Part shown: one piece after another, positions 16,694 through 25,724 of the stretch | Position numbering within the stretch: position 1 is the stretch's first letter | How the letters are laid out: each line of letters opens with the position of its first letter | Made by a program: the position numbers and the translations under genes | The notes under the pieces: generated by a model | What the model saw: only the letters and a program-made list of their open reading frames with translations | Databases searched by the model: none | Told to the model about the DNA's origin: nothing | Source: UBA1014 sp964344035 | GTDB lineage: Bacteria > SAR324 > NAC60-12 | Direction: 5' to 3' | Assembly (NCBI GenBank): GCA_964344035.1 | Contig: CAYFLK010000012.1 | Location: 1 to 64,000, forward strand | Length of the DNA: 64,000 bases

Positions 16694-17863
16694 TCAGAAG
16701 TGTTCGGCCATGCGGAACAGCGGCAAGTAGAGCGAAAGCAAAAACGCCAACACCGCCATTGCGATGAATACCATGAACAGCGGTTCGATGAGCGCGTTCA
16801 GGCGGGACATGCGCTTCTCTAGAAGATCCTCGAAGTGACTGCTGATGCGGGCAAACCCAGAGACGAGATGACCACTGCTCTCTCCAAGAGACAACTGACG
16901 CAAAAAAAAAGGAGGAAACCCCGGATATGCCGCAAAGGCATCCGGCAAAGGCCTCCCAGCATCCACCATTTCCCTCACTTTTTGCACCTGTTTGCGCAGA
17001 TGCTGGGGAAACAGGCTTTCACCGTGCATCAGCGCCTCCCGCAAACGAACGCCTGAACGCAGCATTATTTCCAACGAGCGAGCATAGAAAAGCATGCGCA
17101 CCGATTGCTCAAGATTGCGGATACCTGGCAGAAAAGCCAGCAGCCAACGCCACCCGAACAACCTGGAATTGAACAGTATCAGCCCGGCAGCAGACAAACA
17201 GCCCAGCAGCCAGCGCCAGGGGTATTCATGCATCGAATTGCTGAGAATGACCATCCCCCGCGTGAGCCAGAACAAGTCCTGCCCGAGTACACCATACATG
17301 CGCTGGAACATGGGGACAACATACCATAGCATTCCAAGTGAAAGCAGCAGGAACAGGCCCGAAACCACCAGGGGGTAGTTCAGCATCCGCTGTTGTTCCC
17401 TGCGTACCTTGAGCTGAGACTGGAAATACTCAAGCAGCAGGTTCACTCCCTCCCGCATTTGACCCGATGTTTCCGAAACCCGTATCAGTTTACCCAGCAG
17501 CACGGGAAACTGTTTCTGCCTGAGCAAGGCCGCGCTCAGGGAGACCCCTTCACGCATATCATCCCTGACCCGGCAGAGCACGAAGGCCAGTACCGGGTCT
17601 TCCTGCTCGCGGATGATGAAATCCATCGCGTCGTAAACCTCAAACCCGCTTTTCTGCATGCGCTGGAGCTGAACGAGGAAAGAAACGAGTTCCTCCAGTC
17701 CGATCTGCGCATTCTGGCGGTACCGGGGAATTTTCCACATTCGCACACGGAACATGCCCTCGGAATACAAGCGTTCCCGTCCAGTGTTGCGGTTGTAAGT
17801 CTCCAGCGCCCCTTCACCCGGAGATCCGTGGATGTCCACCCCGCGCCAGAAGTAATCAGGCAT
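16694..17863 (-). CDS. GspF/PilC-type inner-membrane platform protein
   Basis: A 389-aa type II secretion or type IV pilus platform protein. It has the two tandem T2SF domains expected: cytosolic helical bundle about 70-190, membrane segments about 170-240, second bundle about 260-370, and a final membrane helix (FMVFIAMAVLAFLLSLYLP). The N-terminus resembles GspF (DYFWRGVDIHGSPGEG). No other Gsp or Pil gene is nearby, so its partner ATPase, pseudopilins and secretin must lie elsewhere. Whether it serves secretion or pilus assembly cannot be told from here. Confidence 0.88.
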   Translation of the reverse strand: MPDYFWRGVDIHGSPGEGALETYNRNTGRERLYSEGMFRVRMWKIPRYRQNAQIGLEELVSFLVQLQRMQKSGFEVYDAMDFIIREQEDPVLAFVLCRVRDDMREGVSLSAALLRQKQFPVLLGKLIRVSETSGQMREGVNLLLEYFQSQLKVRREQQRMLNYPLVVSGLFLLLSLGMLWYVVPMFQRMYGVLGQDLFWLTRGMVILSNSMHEYPWRWLLGCLSAAGLILFNSRLFGWRWLLAFLPGIRNLEQSVRMLFYARSLEIMLRSGVRLREALMHGESLFPQHLRKQVQKVREMVDAGRPLPDAFAAYPGFPPFFLRQLSLGESSGHLVSGFARISSHFEDLLEKRMSRLNALIEPLFMVFIAMAVLAFLLSLYLPLFRMAEHF

Positions 17864-18085
17864 TTGCTTTGCTGCTCAGGGTAAATGTTGAAGGCTGAAG
17901 AATGGCCCGCCGGTAACACTCCGGTCACTTGCTTCTCGCTCCGGATCATGTACTTTTATGGAGCATTAAGTTGGTCAGGAATCCGGAATGCGCCAAGCAA
18001 TCACACATGCGCGTCATAAAGTGTTCAAGTTTATTTTTGCCGGACGCCTCCGCTTAGCTGGTTTTATTTCACACCACAAAAAGGT

Positions 18086-19435
18086 TCACCTGGTTTTTTT
18101 GGCACGTCCGGAGGATTTTTTACGCCAGATCAAGCGCAGGGGGACTCCTTCAAAGCCGAAGTAATAGCGGAGCTGATTGGTGACGTAACGGTCATAGGAG
18201 AAATTGGTTTTGTCGGGATGGTTTGTCATAAAGACAAAAGTGGGAGGCGCGACACTGATCTGGTTCCCGTAATACACTTTGGTCGGCCTTCCACCTTTTG
18301 CTGGAGGAGGATGACGGCTTACAATCTGCCGCAGAACTGTGTTCAGGTCTGAAGTCTGAATGCGTCGTGTGTATTGTTCCCGGACCCGCAGGATTTCATC
18401 GAATATGCAGGATACACGTTTCCCGGTTTGCGCGCTGACCGTAATGACCGGCGCGTATTGAATGAAACCCATCCGCTCCCGGACAGTTTCCACCGCGTTG
18501 GACACACTCAGTTGCCGCGGGTCGATAAGGTCCCATTTGTTGAGCACGATTACAACAGCCTTTTTGCGGTCATTGACATATCCGGCAACACGCATCACCT
18601 GCTCGGTGACGAGTTCGGACGCATCCACTACCAGCAGCGCAACCTCGGCCCGTTCTATTGCTCGCAGGGCGGCGACGATACTGAATGTCTCAATGTTCAA
18701 GCTGACGCGGCCTTTGCGGCGGATGCCCGCGGTATCGACGAAAAGAAACGCCTGATTTCCATGCCGGCAGAGGCTGTCCACCGGGTCGCGTGTTGTCCCC
18801 GGCAAGGAATCGACAATCATCCGTTCCGAGTGCAGCAGCGCGTTGACTATCGACGATTTCCCTGCATTCGGCTTGCCGACCACCGCAACCCGGACAGCCC
18901 CCCCTTCATCGACGCTCTCTTCCGGTTGCCTGAGAGAAATCACCTCATTCACAGCTTCCAGAAGGGTTTCGATCCCGCGGTCGTGTTCCGCGGAAACCGG
19001 GTAGACCCGGTCGGTTCCCAGGCGGCTGAACTCGAGGCTCTCGACGTCGAGTCCGGGATGGTCCGCCTTGTTTGCGGCCAGGAAAAGGGGTTTCCCGGAT
19101 TCGTTGAGGGTGCGGTAGATTTCCTCGTCGGAAGGGGTCCATCCCTCCCGTGCATCAACCACCATCAGCGCCACGTCCGCCTCCTCGACCGCAAGGATCG
19201 CCTGAAAACGCATCATCTGCAGCAGGGAAGTATCCGCGGCGGGTTCAAAACCACCGGTATCTACAACGAGGAATTGATACCGGCGGTATTGGGCCAGCCC
19301 GAAATGACGGTCCCTCGTCACTCCGGGGATTTTTTCAACAATGGCGGAACGCCGGCGGAGGAGCCGGTTGAAAAGTGTGGACTTGCCCACGTTCGGCCGA
19401 CCGACGAGGGCCACAACGGCGTGGGTGCGGGTCAT
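18086..19435 (-). CDS. der: GTPase Der (EngA), ribosome assembly
   Basis: Der carries two consecutive GTPase domains and is needed for 50S ribosome maturation. The 449-aa protein has Walker A motifs GRPNVGKSTLFN near residue 13 and GKPNAGKSSIVN near residue 185. The G3 motifs are DTGGFEP and DTAGIRR, and the G4 motifs are NKAD and NKWD. A C-terminal KH-like domain of about 100 residues ends in a Lys/Arg-rich tail. Length and order are normal. It lies 14 bases after gyrB on the same strand. Confidence 0.97.
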   Translation of the reverse strand: MTRTHAVVALVGRPNVGKSTLFNRLLRRRSAIVEKIPGVTRDRHFGLAQYRRYQFLVVDTGGFEPAADTSLLQMMRFQAILAVEEADVALMVVDAREGWTPSDEEIYRTLNESGKPLFLAANKADHPGLDVESLEFSRLGTDRVYPVSAEHDRGIETLLEAVNEVISLRQPEESVDEGGAVRVAVVGKPNAGKSSIVNALLHSERMIVDSLPGTTRDPVDSLCRHGNQAFLFVDTAGIRRKGRVSLNIETFSIVAALRAIERAEVALLVVDASELVTEQVMRVAGYVNDRKKAVVIVLNKWDLIDPRQLSVSNAVETVRERMGFIQYAPVITVSAQTGKRVSCIFDEILRVREQYTRRIQTSDLNTVLRQIVSRHPPPAKGGRPTKVYYGNQISVAPPTFVFMTNHPDKTNFSYDRYVTNQLRYYFGFEGVPLRLIWRKKSSGRAKKTR

Positions 19436-19449
19436 CGGTCGGAGCGCCC

Positions 19450-21846
19450 TCAGATATCGAGGTTTTTCACCCTCAGGGCATTTTCTTCAATGAAGTTGCG
19501 GCGAGGTTCGACGTGGTCCCCCATCAGCACGGTAAACATGCCGTCTGATTCGACAAGATCGTCAACCGTCACCTGCTTGAGAGTGCGGGTTTCGGGGTCA
19601 AGCGTGGTCTCCCAGAGCTGGTCCGGATTCATCTCCCCCAGTCCCTTGTAGCGCTGCACATAAATGCCGTTCTTGCCGAAGTCGGTTACAAAATCCTGAA
19701 TCTCGTACCAGCTGCGGCAAGTGTGCCTGACTTCCTTGCCGGTTTCCTCGATTTCCCATCCTCCTTCACCGAGCTGCTCTCGCAGGCGCCGGTGTTCCTG
19801 TACCAGCTGGGAATAATCGTAGGCGCTGAGGTTTTCCAGTTGATTGAAGGTCACAGCCAGTTCTCCTTCAGGAGTGTCGATGCTCACCTTTCCGGATGGG
19901 TGATCATAATCCGCATCCACACTGAACACCGGCTCTTCCACTGCCAGCTCCCGCAGTTTTTCAAGAACCTGTTCCGCTCCGGCAAGTTCCAGCTCAATCC
20001 CGCGTTCCACCATCAACTTGATCAGGATGTGCAGCTGGAGGTTGGTGGAAAGCCGTTCGAAACGGTCGCGGTAGCGCTTGATTCCCAATACTGTCTCCCC
20101 GAGTTCTTTTCCAGTCAATTCCCGGACACTTCCGTTCAGTTTCAGCTTGGCGCTGCCGAGACGGACAAGAATTGCAGACATTTCCTTCTCGTCCCGCAGG
20201 TAATGCTCCTCTTTTCCCTTCTTCACTTTATACAGCGGCGGCTGAGCGATGTAGAGGTATCCTTTTTCAATTATTTCAGGCATTTGCCTGTAAAAAAAGG
20301 TGAGGATCAAGGTGAGGATGTGACTGCCGTCGACATCCGCGTCGGTCATGATGATGATCTTGTGGTAGCGGGTCCTGGCAATGTCAAAATCCTCTTGACC
20401 GATCCCTGTGCCGAGCGCGGTGATGATGGTTTTGATTTCATCATTGGAAAGCATCTTGTCAAAACGCGCCTTTTCGACGTTGAGGATCTTTCCCTTGAGC
20501 GGCAGTATCGCCTGGTTCTTGCGGTCCCTTCCCTGCTTCGCGGAACCCCCGGCTGAATCTCCCTCGACGAGAAACAGTTCGCTGTATGCGGGATCGGTTT
20601 CCTGGCAGTCCGCCAGTTTTCCCGGAAGAGAACTGATTTCCAGGACGTTTTTCCGGCGTGTCAGTTCACGGGCTTTCTTCGCGGCCACTCGTGCCCGTTG
20701 CGCATCCAGCGCCTTGGCCACGATTTTCTTCGCAACCTGTGGATTTTCCTCCAGGAAATTTGCCAAATGCTGGCCCACTAGGCCTTCAATTTTTCCCTTG
20801 ATCTCGATGTTGGTCAGCTTGATTTTCTTCTGAGATTCAAATTGAGGGTCCCGCATGCGCACGCTGATCACTGCAGCCAGACCTTCGCGCACATCCTCTC
20901 CGCTGAGGTTTTCGTTGAGATCGTTGCTGATCTTGTTGGAAGTCATATAGTTATTCAATGTACGGGTCAGGGCACCTTTGAACCCTGTAAGATGGCTTCC
21001 ACCCTCAGTGGTATGAATGTTGTTTACGAATGAGTAGATTCGTTCGTTGTAGGTATCGTTATACTGCAGGGCCACCTCGATATCCACTCCCTCGGAATCC
21101 GCGGAAAAGAAGACCGGTTTTTCATGGAGTACTGTTTTGTTGTGGTTGAGGTGTTGAATAAATGCTGTCAAACCTCCTTCATAGCGGAATTCCTTGCGCT
21201 TGTCGATGCGCTGGTCATGCAGGGTAATGAGGATGCCGTGGTTCAGGTAGGCCAGCACTCGCAGACGCTGGGCTAGGGTTTCATAACTGAAATCCACATG
21301 ATCGAAAATGGTCTTATCCGGCCAGAACTGAGTGCGTGTGCCTGTGTCACTGCTGGCCCGAGCCTGTTCCAGTCCGGTAAACGGCTTTCCCTGCCGGTAT
21401 TCCTGTTTCCATTTGAAACCATCACGATCAACCTCAACCTGCATTTTCGAGGAGAGGGCGTTGACGACTGAGGCGCCGACCCCGTTCAGCCCTCCGGAAA
21501 CCTTGTAATTTGAGGAATCGAATTTGCCTCCGGCGTGGAGCCTGGTCATGATCAGTTCCAGTGCGGGCACGCCTTCTTCCTCATGGATGCCTACTGGGAT
21601 GCCGCGCCCGTTGTCTGAGACGGTGATGCTCAGGTCCTTGCCGATTATGACATGCACTTCCGTGCAGTATCCGACCAGGGCTTCATCTATGCTGTTGTCA
21701 ATGATTTCGAAAACAAGGTGATGCAGAGCGGCCGTATCAACCCCTCCGATGTACATGCCCGGACGCAGCCGGACCGCTTCAAGTCCTTCCAGGACGGTGA
21801 TGTTCGATTCGTTGTAAACGGAAGTATCAAGCAGTTCGTTTTCCAT
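19450..21846 (-). CDS. gyrB: DNA gyrase subunit B
   Basis: GyrB is the ATPase/TOPRIM subunit of gyrase. The 798-aa product shows the GHKL ATPase (FEIIDNSIDEALVGYC near residue 46, DNGRGIPVGIHEEEG, and GGLNGVGASVVNALS). The transducer follows. The TOPRIM domain contains LVEGDSAGGSAKQGRDR and the acidic DADVDGSHI. The C-terminal GyrA-contact region reads YKGLGEMNPDQLWETTLDP. Length is typical. It lies 125 bases downstream of recF in the conserved dnaN-recF-gyrB order. The gyrA/parC-type subunit at 33.0 kb is separate. Confidence 0.97.
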   Translation of the reverse strand: MENELLDTSVYNESNITVLEGLEAVRLRPGMYIGGVDTAALHHLVFEIIDNSIDEALVGYCTEVHVIIGKDLSITVSDNGRGIPVGIHEEEGVPALELIMTRLHAGGKFDSSNYKVSGGLNGVGASVVNALSSKMQVEVDRDGFKWKQEYRQGKPFTGLEQARASSDTGTRTQFWPDKTIFDHVDFSYETLAQRLRVLAYLNHGILITLHDQRIDKRKEFRYEGGLTAFIQHLNHNKTVLHEKPVFFSADSEGVDIEVALQYNDTYNERIYSFVNNIHTTEGGSHLTGFKGALTRTLNNYMTSNKISNDLNENLSGEDVREGLAAVISVRMRDPQFESQKKIKLTNIEIKGKIEGLVGQHLANFLEENPQVAKKIVAKALDAQRARVAAKKARELTRRKNVLEISSLPGKLADCQETDPAYSELFLVEGDSAGGSAKQGRDRKNQAILPLKGKILNVEKARFDKMLSNDEIKTIITALGTGIGQEDFDIARTRYHKIIIMTDADVDGSHILTLILTFFYRQMPEIIEKGYLYIAQPPLYKVKKGKEEHYLRDEKEMSAILVRLGSAKLKLNGSVRELTGKELGETVLGIKRYRDRFERLSTNLQLHILIKLMVERGIELELAGAEQVLEKLRELAVEEPVFSVDADYDHPSGKVSIDTPEGELAVTFNQLENLSAYDYSQLVQEHRRLREQLGEGGWEIEETGKEVRHTCRSWYEIQDFVTDFGKNGIYVQRYKGLGEMNPDQLWETTLDPETRTLKQVTVDDLVESDGMFTVLMGDHVEPRRNFIEENALRVKNLDI

Positions 21847-21971
21847 ATTCCATGCTCCTCAGCATTCCGCGGCATCCTGTCGCGGTGAGTGGCCGTCAAA
21901 GCGGCGTGTTTAGAAAATTCCAGCCTGAAGGCCGGGATCTGGGTCAGGGGTGGTCAGCGCCATCCTCCGGG

Positions 21972-23039
21972 TCAGACCAGTTTCCCTTGGGAAACCCGAA
22001 ACGCTTTACCGGAAATTTCGTGGATGGGCGGGGTGGTGGAGGTGATGAAAATCTGGTTTTCCAGTCCAAGAAAGTAGTTCACGATCCTTTTGCTCATGCG
22101 CTCGTCGAGTTCGGAGAACAAATCATCAAAGATCAGTACGGGATGAAACTGATATGATTTACAGAATAGCTGATTGAGAGTCATTTTTAAAGACAAATTA
22201 GTGATCCGGAACTCCCCTTGTGAAAAAAAATTCCGATCCGGTTTATCATCCAGCATGAGTTGGAAATCGTCACGATGCGGGCCTGAAATTGAGTGTCCAG
22301 CGCGGAGTTCCCGTTCCAGCAATTTGTCCAGTTCGGCTGCATAGGATTCCTCGTTTTCCTCCCGCCCGGCCAGCGAGGGATGATAACGCAGCGCCAGGGT
22401 TTCGTCTCGCCCGCTTATTTCCTGATACTGACTGGAAAGGGTGGTGTTCACCTTTTCCACAAAAGCACGCCGGTGCTGAACAAGCCGTATGGAATATCGC
22501 CCGAGCAGTCGATTCCAGACATCAACCCGGTCAGCCTCCTTGCGCTTGAGAAGGGCGTTTTTCTGCGTCAATGCCTGCGAGTATTCCTGAATCAAGCGGA
22601 AATATCCTGAATCAAAAACAGCCTGTACCCGGTTGAAAAACCGGCGGCGCTCCTGGGGCATGTTGCGGAACAGCCCCACGTCTTCAGGGGTAAAAGTAAG
22701 GGCGATAAAAGTAAGGATGTATTCTGAAACACGCTGAAATGACGAGTGGTCCAAATACACCTGCCTCCCGTGAGGGGTGATGCGGATTTGAACCTTGCGG
22801 AGTACGGAACCGCGCAACAGTGACGCTTTCAGCCCCGCTTCGGCATGTCCGGACTGCAACAGATGAACAAGTTTGCGCGTTCGAAACGATTCAAGATTGC
22901 AAAGGTAGTGGAGGGACTCAGCAAGGTTGGTCTTTCCCTGTCCGTTTTCCCCATGAATCCAGTTCAGGCGCGGAGAAAACTGAATGTGGCTGCCGGCATA
23001 ATTACGGAAATTGGTTAAATCCAGTTCCTGGATTACCAT
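21972..23039 (-). CDS. recF: DNA replication and repair protein RecF
   Basis: RecF is an SMC-like ATPase that helps load RecA at gaps. The 355-aa protein starts with LDLTNFRNYAG and has Walker A GENGQGKTNLAES near residue 35. The ABC-type signature region and a Walker B segment PVLIFDDLFSELDE near residue 302 follow. Length is normal. Its start overlaps the 3' end of dnaN by 7 bases, so the two are translationally coupled. Confidence 0.96.
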   Translation of the reverse strand: MVIQELDLTNFRNYAGSHIQFSPRLNWIHGENGQGKTNLAESLHYLCNLESFRTRKLVHLLQSGHAEAGLKASLLRGSVLRKVQIRITPHGRQVYLDHSSFQRVSEYILTFIALTFTPEDVGLFRNMPQERRRFFNRVQAVFDSGYFRLIQEYSQALTQKNALLKRKEADRVDVWNRLLGRYSIRLVQHRRAFVEKVNTTLSSQYQEISGRDETLALRYHPSLAGREENEESYAAELDKLLERELRAGHSISGPHRDDFQLMLDDKPDRNFFSQGEFRITNLSLKMTLNQLFCKSYQFHPVLIFDDLFSELDERMSKRIVNYFLGLENQIFITSTTPPIHEISGKAFRVSQGKLV

Positions 23040-24160
23040 TCAGTCCGCAATGGCATAAGCACTGACAGGAAAACGTCGTTGTCCGGCTCCCTGAGGATGG
23101 TGGGGCTCATGGTGGTCTTGAATTCCATGCGTACATCCGCGGATTGCATCACGTTGAGGACATCCAGCAGATACCGAGTGTTGAAACCAACTTGAAAAAG
23201 CTCTTCATTATAATTCACTTCAAATTCGTCGCTGACCTCACCATACTCGGTTTTTTCGCTTTCCAGCTTAAGTTCACCCTGGCTGAGGATAAATTTCACC
23301 GGACGCAGTTTTTCCATGCTGATTGCCGAGACAATTCTCAATGCATGTATCAGCCGTTCACGGTCAATGATTGCCACCAGATGATTATCCTTGGGAATGA
23401 TCGGATCACAGTTGGGAAATTTCCCCTCTATCAGCCGGGTTTTGTAATGTATCCGGTTTGAAGAAAACTGTGCCACCCTCTCATCGAATGAAATTTCCAC
23501 CTTCTCCCCCATCAGCTCAATCACCTTACGGATTTCAGTCAGCGCTTTGCGGGGAATTATCACTTCCTGAACCTGTTGGAAAGACATCTGTTCCACGGGA
23601 TGGATGATCTGCGCCAGCCGGTGCCCATCAGTGGACAGCCAGCGCGTTTTTTGATCGTCAATTGCACTCAGCGCAACTCCCATCAGGTTCCTTCGCGATT
23701 CATTGGTAATCGCGGCAAACAAAGTCATGTCGATGCACTGAGCAAGATCCGGGGTGGTGATGGTGATTCGCTCAGACAGCGTGTCAAGCGTAGGCTGAGG
23801 GTAGAGACCGACTTCGACCGATGGCAGCCGCATTTCAGAAGGACCGCTGGTTACATAGACCCAAAGCTGTTCGGTTGAACGGAAACGGATGGTGTCTTCC
23901 TGGAACTCTCTTCCGATGTCGTATACCCGCCGGGCATTGATACAGATGCTGCCGGGCTCAATCACTTGCGCGGGTACGCGCTCCATCAGGGACAGTTCAT
24001 AATCCGTTGCGGAAAATTCCACCATATCCTGTTCTCCTTCCTCCTCAAGTGTTCGGATCAGGAAGTTGGAAAGAATCGGTTTGGTGTAGCTCTTGTCAAT
24101 GACGGAAATGATATTCTGCAGCGCCCCACGGAGCACTTCGGTATTAATTACAATTTCCAT
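23033..24160 (-). CDS. dnaN: DNA polymerase III sliding clamp (beta subunit)
   Basis: DnaN is the ring-shaped processivity clamp. The 375-aa product begins MEIVINTEVLRGALQNIISV and ends with the typical VLMPLR segment that closes the hydrophobic partner-binding pocket. Three clamp domains of about 120 residues each can be traced. It is the first gene of dnaN-recF-gyrB on the minus strand. dnaA is not upstream; an AT-rich 234-base gap and a phosphopantetheinyl transferase are found there instead. Confidence 0.97.
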   Translation of the reverse strand: MEIVINTEVLRGALQNIISVIDKSYTKPILSNFLIRTLEEEGEQDMVEFSATDYELSLMERVPAQVIEPGSICINARRVYDIGREFQEDTIRFRSTEQLWVYVTSGPSEMRLPSVEVGLYPQPTLDTLSERITITTPDLAQCIDMTLFAAITNESRRNLMGVALSAIDDQKTRWLSTDGHRLAQIIHPVEQMSFQQVQEVIIPRKALTEIRKVIELMGEKVEISFDERVAQFSSNRIHYKTRLIEGKFPNCDPIIPKDNHLVAIIDRERLIHALRIVSAISMEKLRPVKFILSQGELKLESEKTEYGEVSDEFEVNYNEELFQVGFNTRYLLDVLNVMQSADVRMEFKTTMSPTILREPDNDVFLSVLMPLRTEW

Positions 24161-24394
24161 GTTTGTTAAACAGCAGTTGTAGTAGAGCTGTTGAAAATGT
24201 TGATAACGTCAGGAACTTACTGTTTTCAATAAGTTTTTGACTGTCGAACAAGATGTTGATGATTTCGATGGATACTGACCGTAAACAGTAACCTATCAAA
24301 ATAACGGAAAAAACCCAATGGAAATCAACAGCAATGTTCAATCACTGTCGAAAGACTTTCGACAACTGTTGAAAACACTGATAAATTATTGATA
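24161..24394. other. AT-rich, repeat-bearing gap upstream of dnaN (origin candidate)
   Basis: This 234-base non-coding stretch is clearly more AT-rich than its surroundings. It holds TGTTGATAA at 24198-24206, one base from the DnaA box TGTGGATAA. The decamer CTGTTGAAAA occurs twice (from 24188 and 24366), with an inverted TTTTCAA around 24223. It also holds the perfect inverted repeat listed separately. It may be the dnaN promoter, a replication origin, or both. Confidence 0.4.
24346..24364. repeat. Perfect 9-1-9 inverted repeat upstream of dnaN
   Basis: TGTCGAAAG and CTTTCGACA are exact reverse complements around a single A. Related half-sites (TGTCGAAC at 24242) lie in the same gap. It could be a dimeric protein-binding site or a hairpin end of the upstream transcript. 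Confidence 0.7.
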
Positions 24395-25060
24395 TTAAAT
24401 ATGTTTTATGAACAGAGAAGTGAACAGCATATTGTCCTTAACCTGTATTCTTCCGTGATGCTGAAATCCCCGGAGAGCAAGGGGCTCGCAGTCACGAAAA
24501 AGCCTGAATTCAAAACATGTTCGATCTTCGTTCAGGGATACCTGTGCATCCTGAAAGCCGAGATAAACACGGCTTCCGGGAAAGAAGCATTTGAAGATTG
24601 ATTCCTTTGCGGAAAAGATCATCTTCAAACTGCGCAGAGAATCATCCGCACTCAGCGATTCCAGCCATTCGGATTCCATTGCCAGACATACATGCCGGCG
24701 GATGTTGAAGTCAATTTTGCGGTCAAGCTGTTCCAGGTCTATTCCAATGCCGGCGGCATCTTCACACCTGGCAACTGCCGCGGCGGCCCAATCCCCGGCA
24801 TGTGTGATGGAACCAAGAATACCTGCCGGCCATAGCGGTTCGCGGGAGTTTTTTTTTCTTGGAATCGGGACGTTTTCCAAACCGAACCGGGCAAGCGCTC
24901 GGCGCGCGCAGGAACGTCCGGAGAGAAACTGCAGCTTCCGGGTTTCTGAAGCCGCCTCGAGGATGTCGGCGGCTTCCCGCAGGTGAGGTGGATATTCCGG
25001 CTCGGCTGAATGCTGTCGGCAGTGAAAAGAGATGAATTCCGGAAACGGACTGGGAAACAT
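24395..25060 (-). CDS. 4'-phosphopantetheinyl transferase (EntD/Sfp superfamily)
   Basis: This enzyme moves the phosphopantetheine arm of CoA onto a carrier-protein Ser. The 221-aa protein shows the magnesium-binding motif GIGIDLEQLDRKIDF (near residue 105). The second motif is IFSAKESIFKCFFPG (about 150-165), and a SITHAGDWAAAAV stretch precedes the first. The architecture is the EntD type rather than AcpS. Its start codon overlaps the stop of the upstream outer-membrane protein gene (ATGA), so translation is coupled. The target carrier protein is not in the window. Confidence 0.9.
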   Translation of the reverse strand: MFPSPFPEFISFHCRQHSAEPEYPPHLREAADILEAASETRKLQFLSGRSCARRALARFGLENVPIPRKKNSREPLWPAGILGSITHAGDWAAAAVARCEDAAGIGIDLEQLDRKIDFNIRRHVCLAMESEWLESLSADDSLRSLKMIFSAKESIFKCFFPGSRVYLGFQDAQVSLNEDRTCFEFRLFRDCEPLALRGFQHHGRIQVKDNMLFTSLFIKHI

Positions 25061-25704
25061 CAGAACGCGATCTGAATACCGACCGTGCTCATGCCTCCGC
25101 TGTAGTTGCTTTTCTGAAAATCAATTCCGCTGATTCCGCTGATGTCGATCGTGCTTTTCTTGTTCCGCTGGATGGCCGCGGTGGAAAGTACGTGATAGCC
25201 GATATGAAATTCAATCAGGTTCCAAAATGGAAGACCGACGTGCAGAAACCCCTCCGCAACCGGGGTCTCGAAACTGGTGGTGTCATTGTTGGTTCCGGTC
25301 CCGGTTACCGTTTTGGTCAGAGTGGTTTCGGTGGTCATCGTCCCGTAGCCGAAACCGAGGGACATAGATACCACCGGGAAGGGGACGTTGTAGAACAGGT
25401 TCAATGTCTTCATTGAAACCTTTGTCGCCATTGAAGCGGTAGTGTTTCCGTCTGTGCTCTGCTGTTCCTCGGTTTCTTCGAAGCTGAAACCTGTATAGCC
25501 GAAATTCGGCACCAAGGGCAGCGGGTGTGTGATGCCCACCGCGCCTCCGGAAACTTCTTTCTTGGCAGTGCTGTAGGCGATTGCGCCATCGACACTGATG
25601 CCGAAAAACTGCGCCCGGCCCTCCGTGACGAAACTAAACAGTCCGACCAGCGTGCCGATCAGCGTGATCAGGGTCTTCCGCAAAATGGTCTCCCGGAAAA
25701 GCAT
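25060..25704 (-). CDS. Outer-membrane beta-barrel protein, paralog of the next gene
   Basis: A 214-aa exported protein of unknown function. A signal peptide covers about residues 1-32 (ITLIGTLVGLFSFVTEGRAQ). The mature part alternates hydrophobic and polar residues in strand-length runs and ends in GIQIAF, a C-terminal Phe typical of BAM-assembled barrels. It shares the pattern FYNVPFPVVSMSLGFGYG and VGLPFWNLIEFHIGY with the neighbouring upstream gene, so the two arose by duplication. It overlaps the phosphopantetheinyl transferase start by one base. Confidence 0.75.
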   Translation of the reverse strand: MLFRETILRKTLITLIGTLVGLFSFVTEGRAQFFGISVDGAIAYSTAKKEVSGGAVGITHPLPLVPNFGYTGFSFEETEEQQSTDGNTTASMATKVSMKTLNLFYNVPFPVVSMSLGFGYGTMTTETTLTKTVTGTGTNNDTTSFETPVAEGFLHVGLPFWNLIEFHIGYHVLSTAAIQRNKKSTIDISGISGIDFQKSNYSGGMSTVGIQIAF

Positions 25705-25724
25705 TAATATCTTTCTGGATTGCG

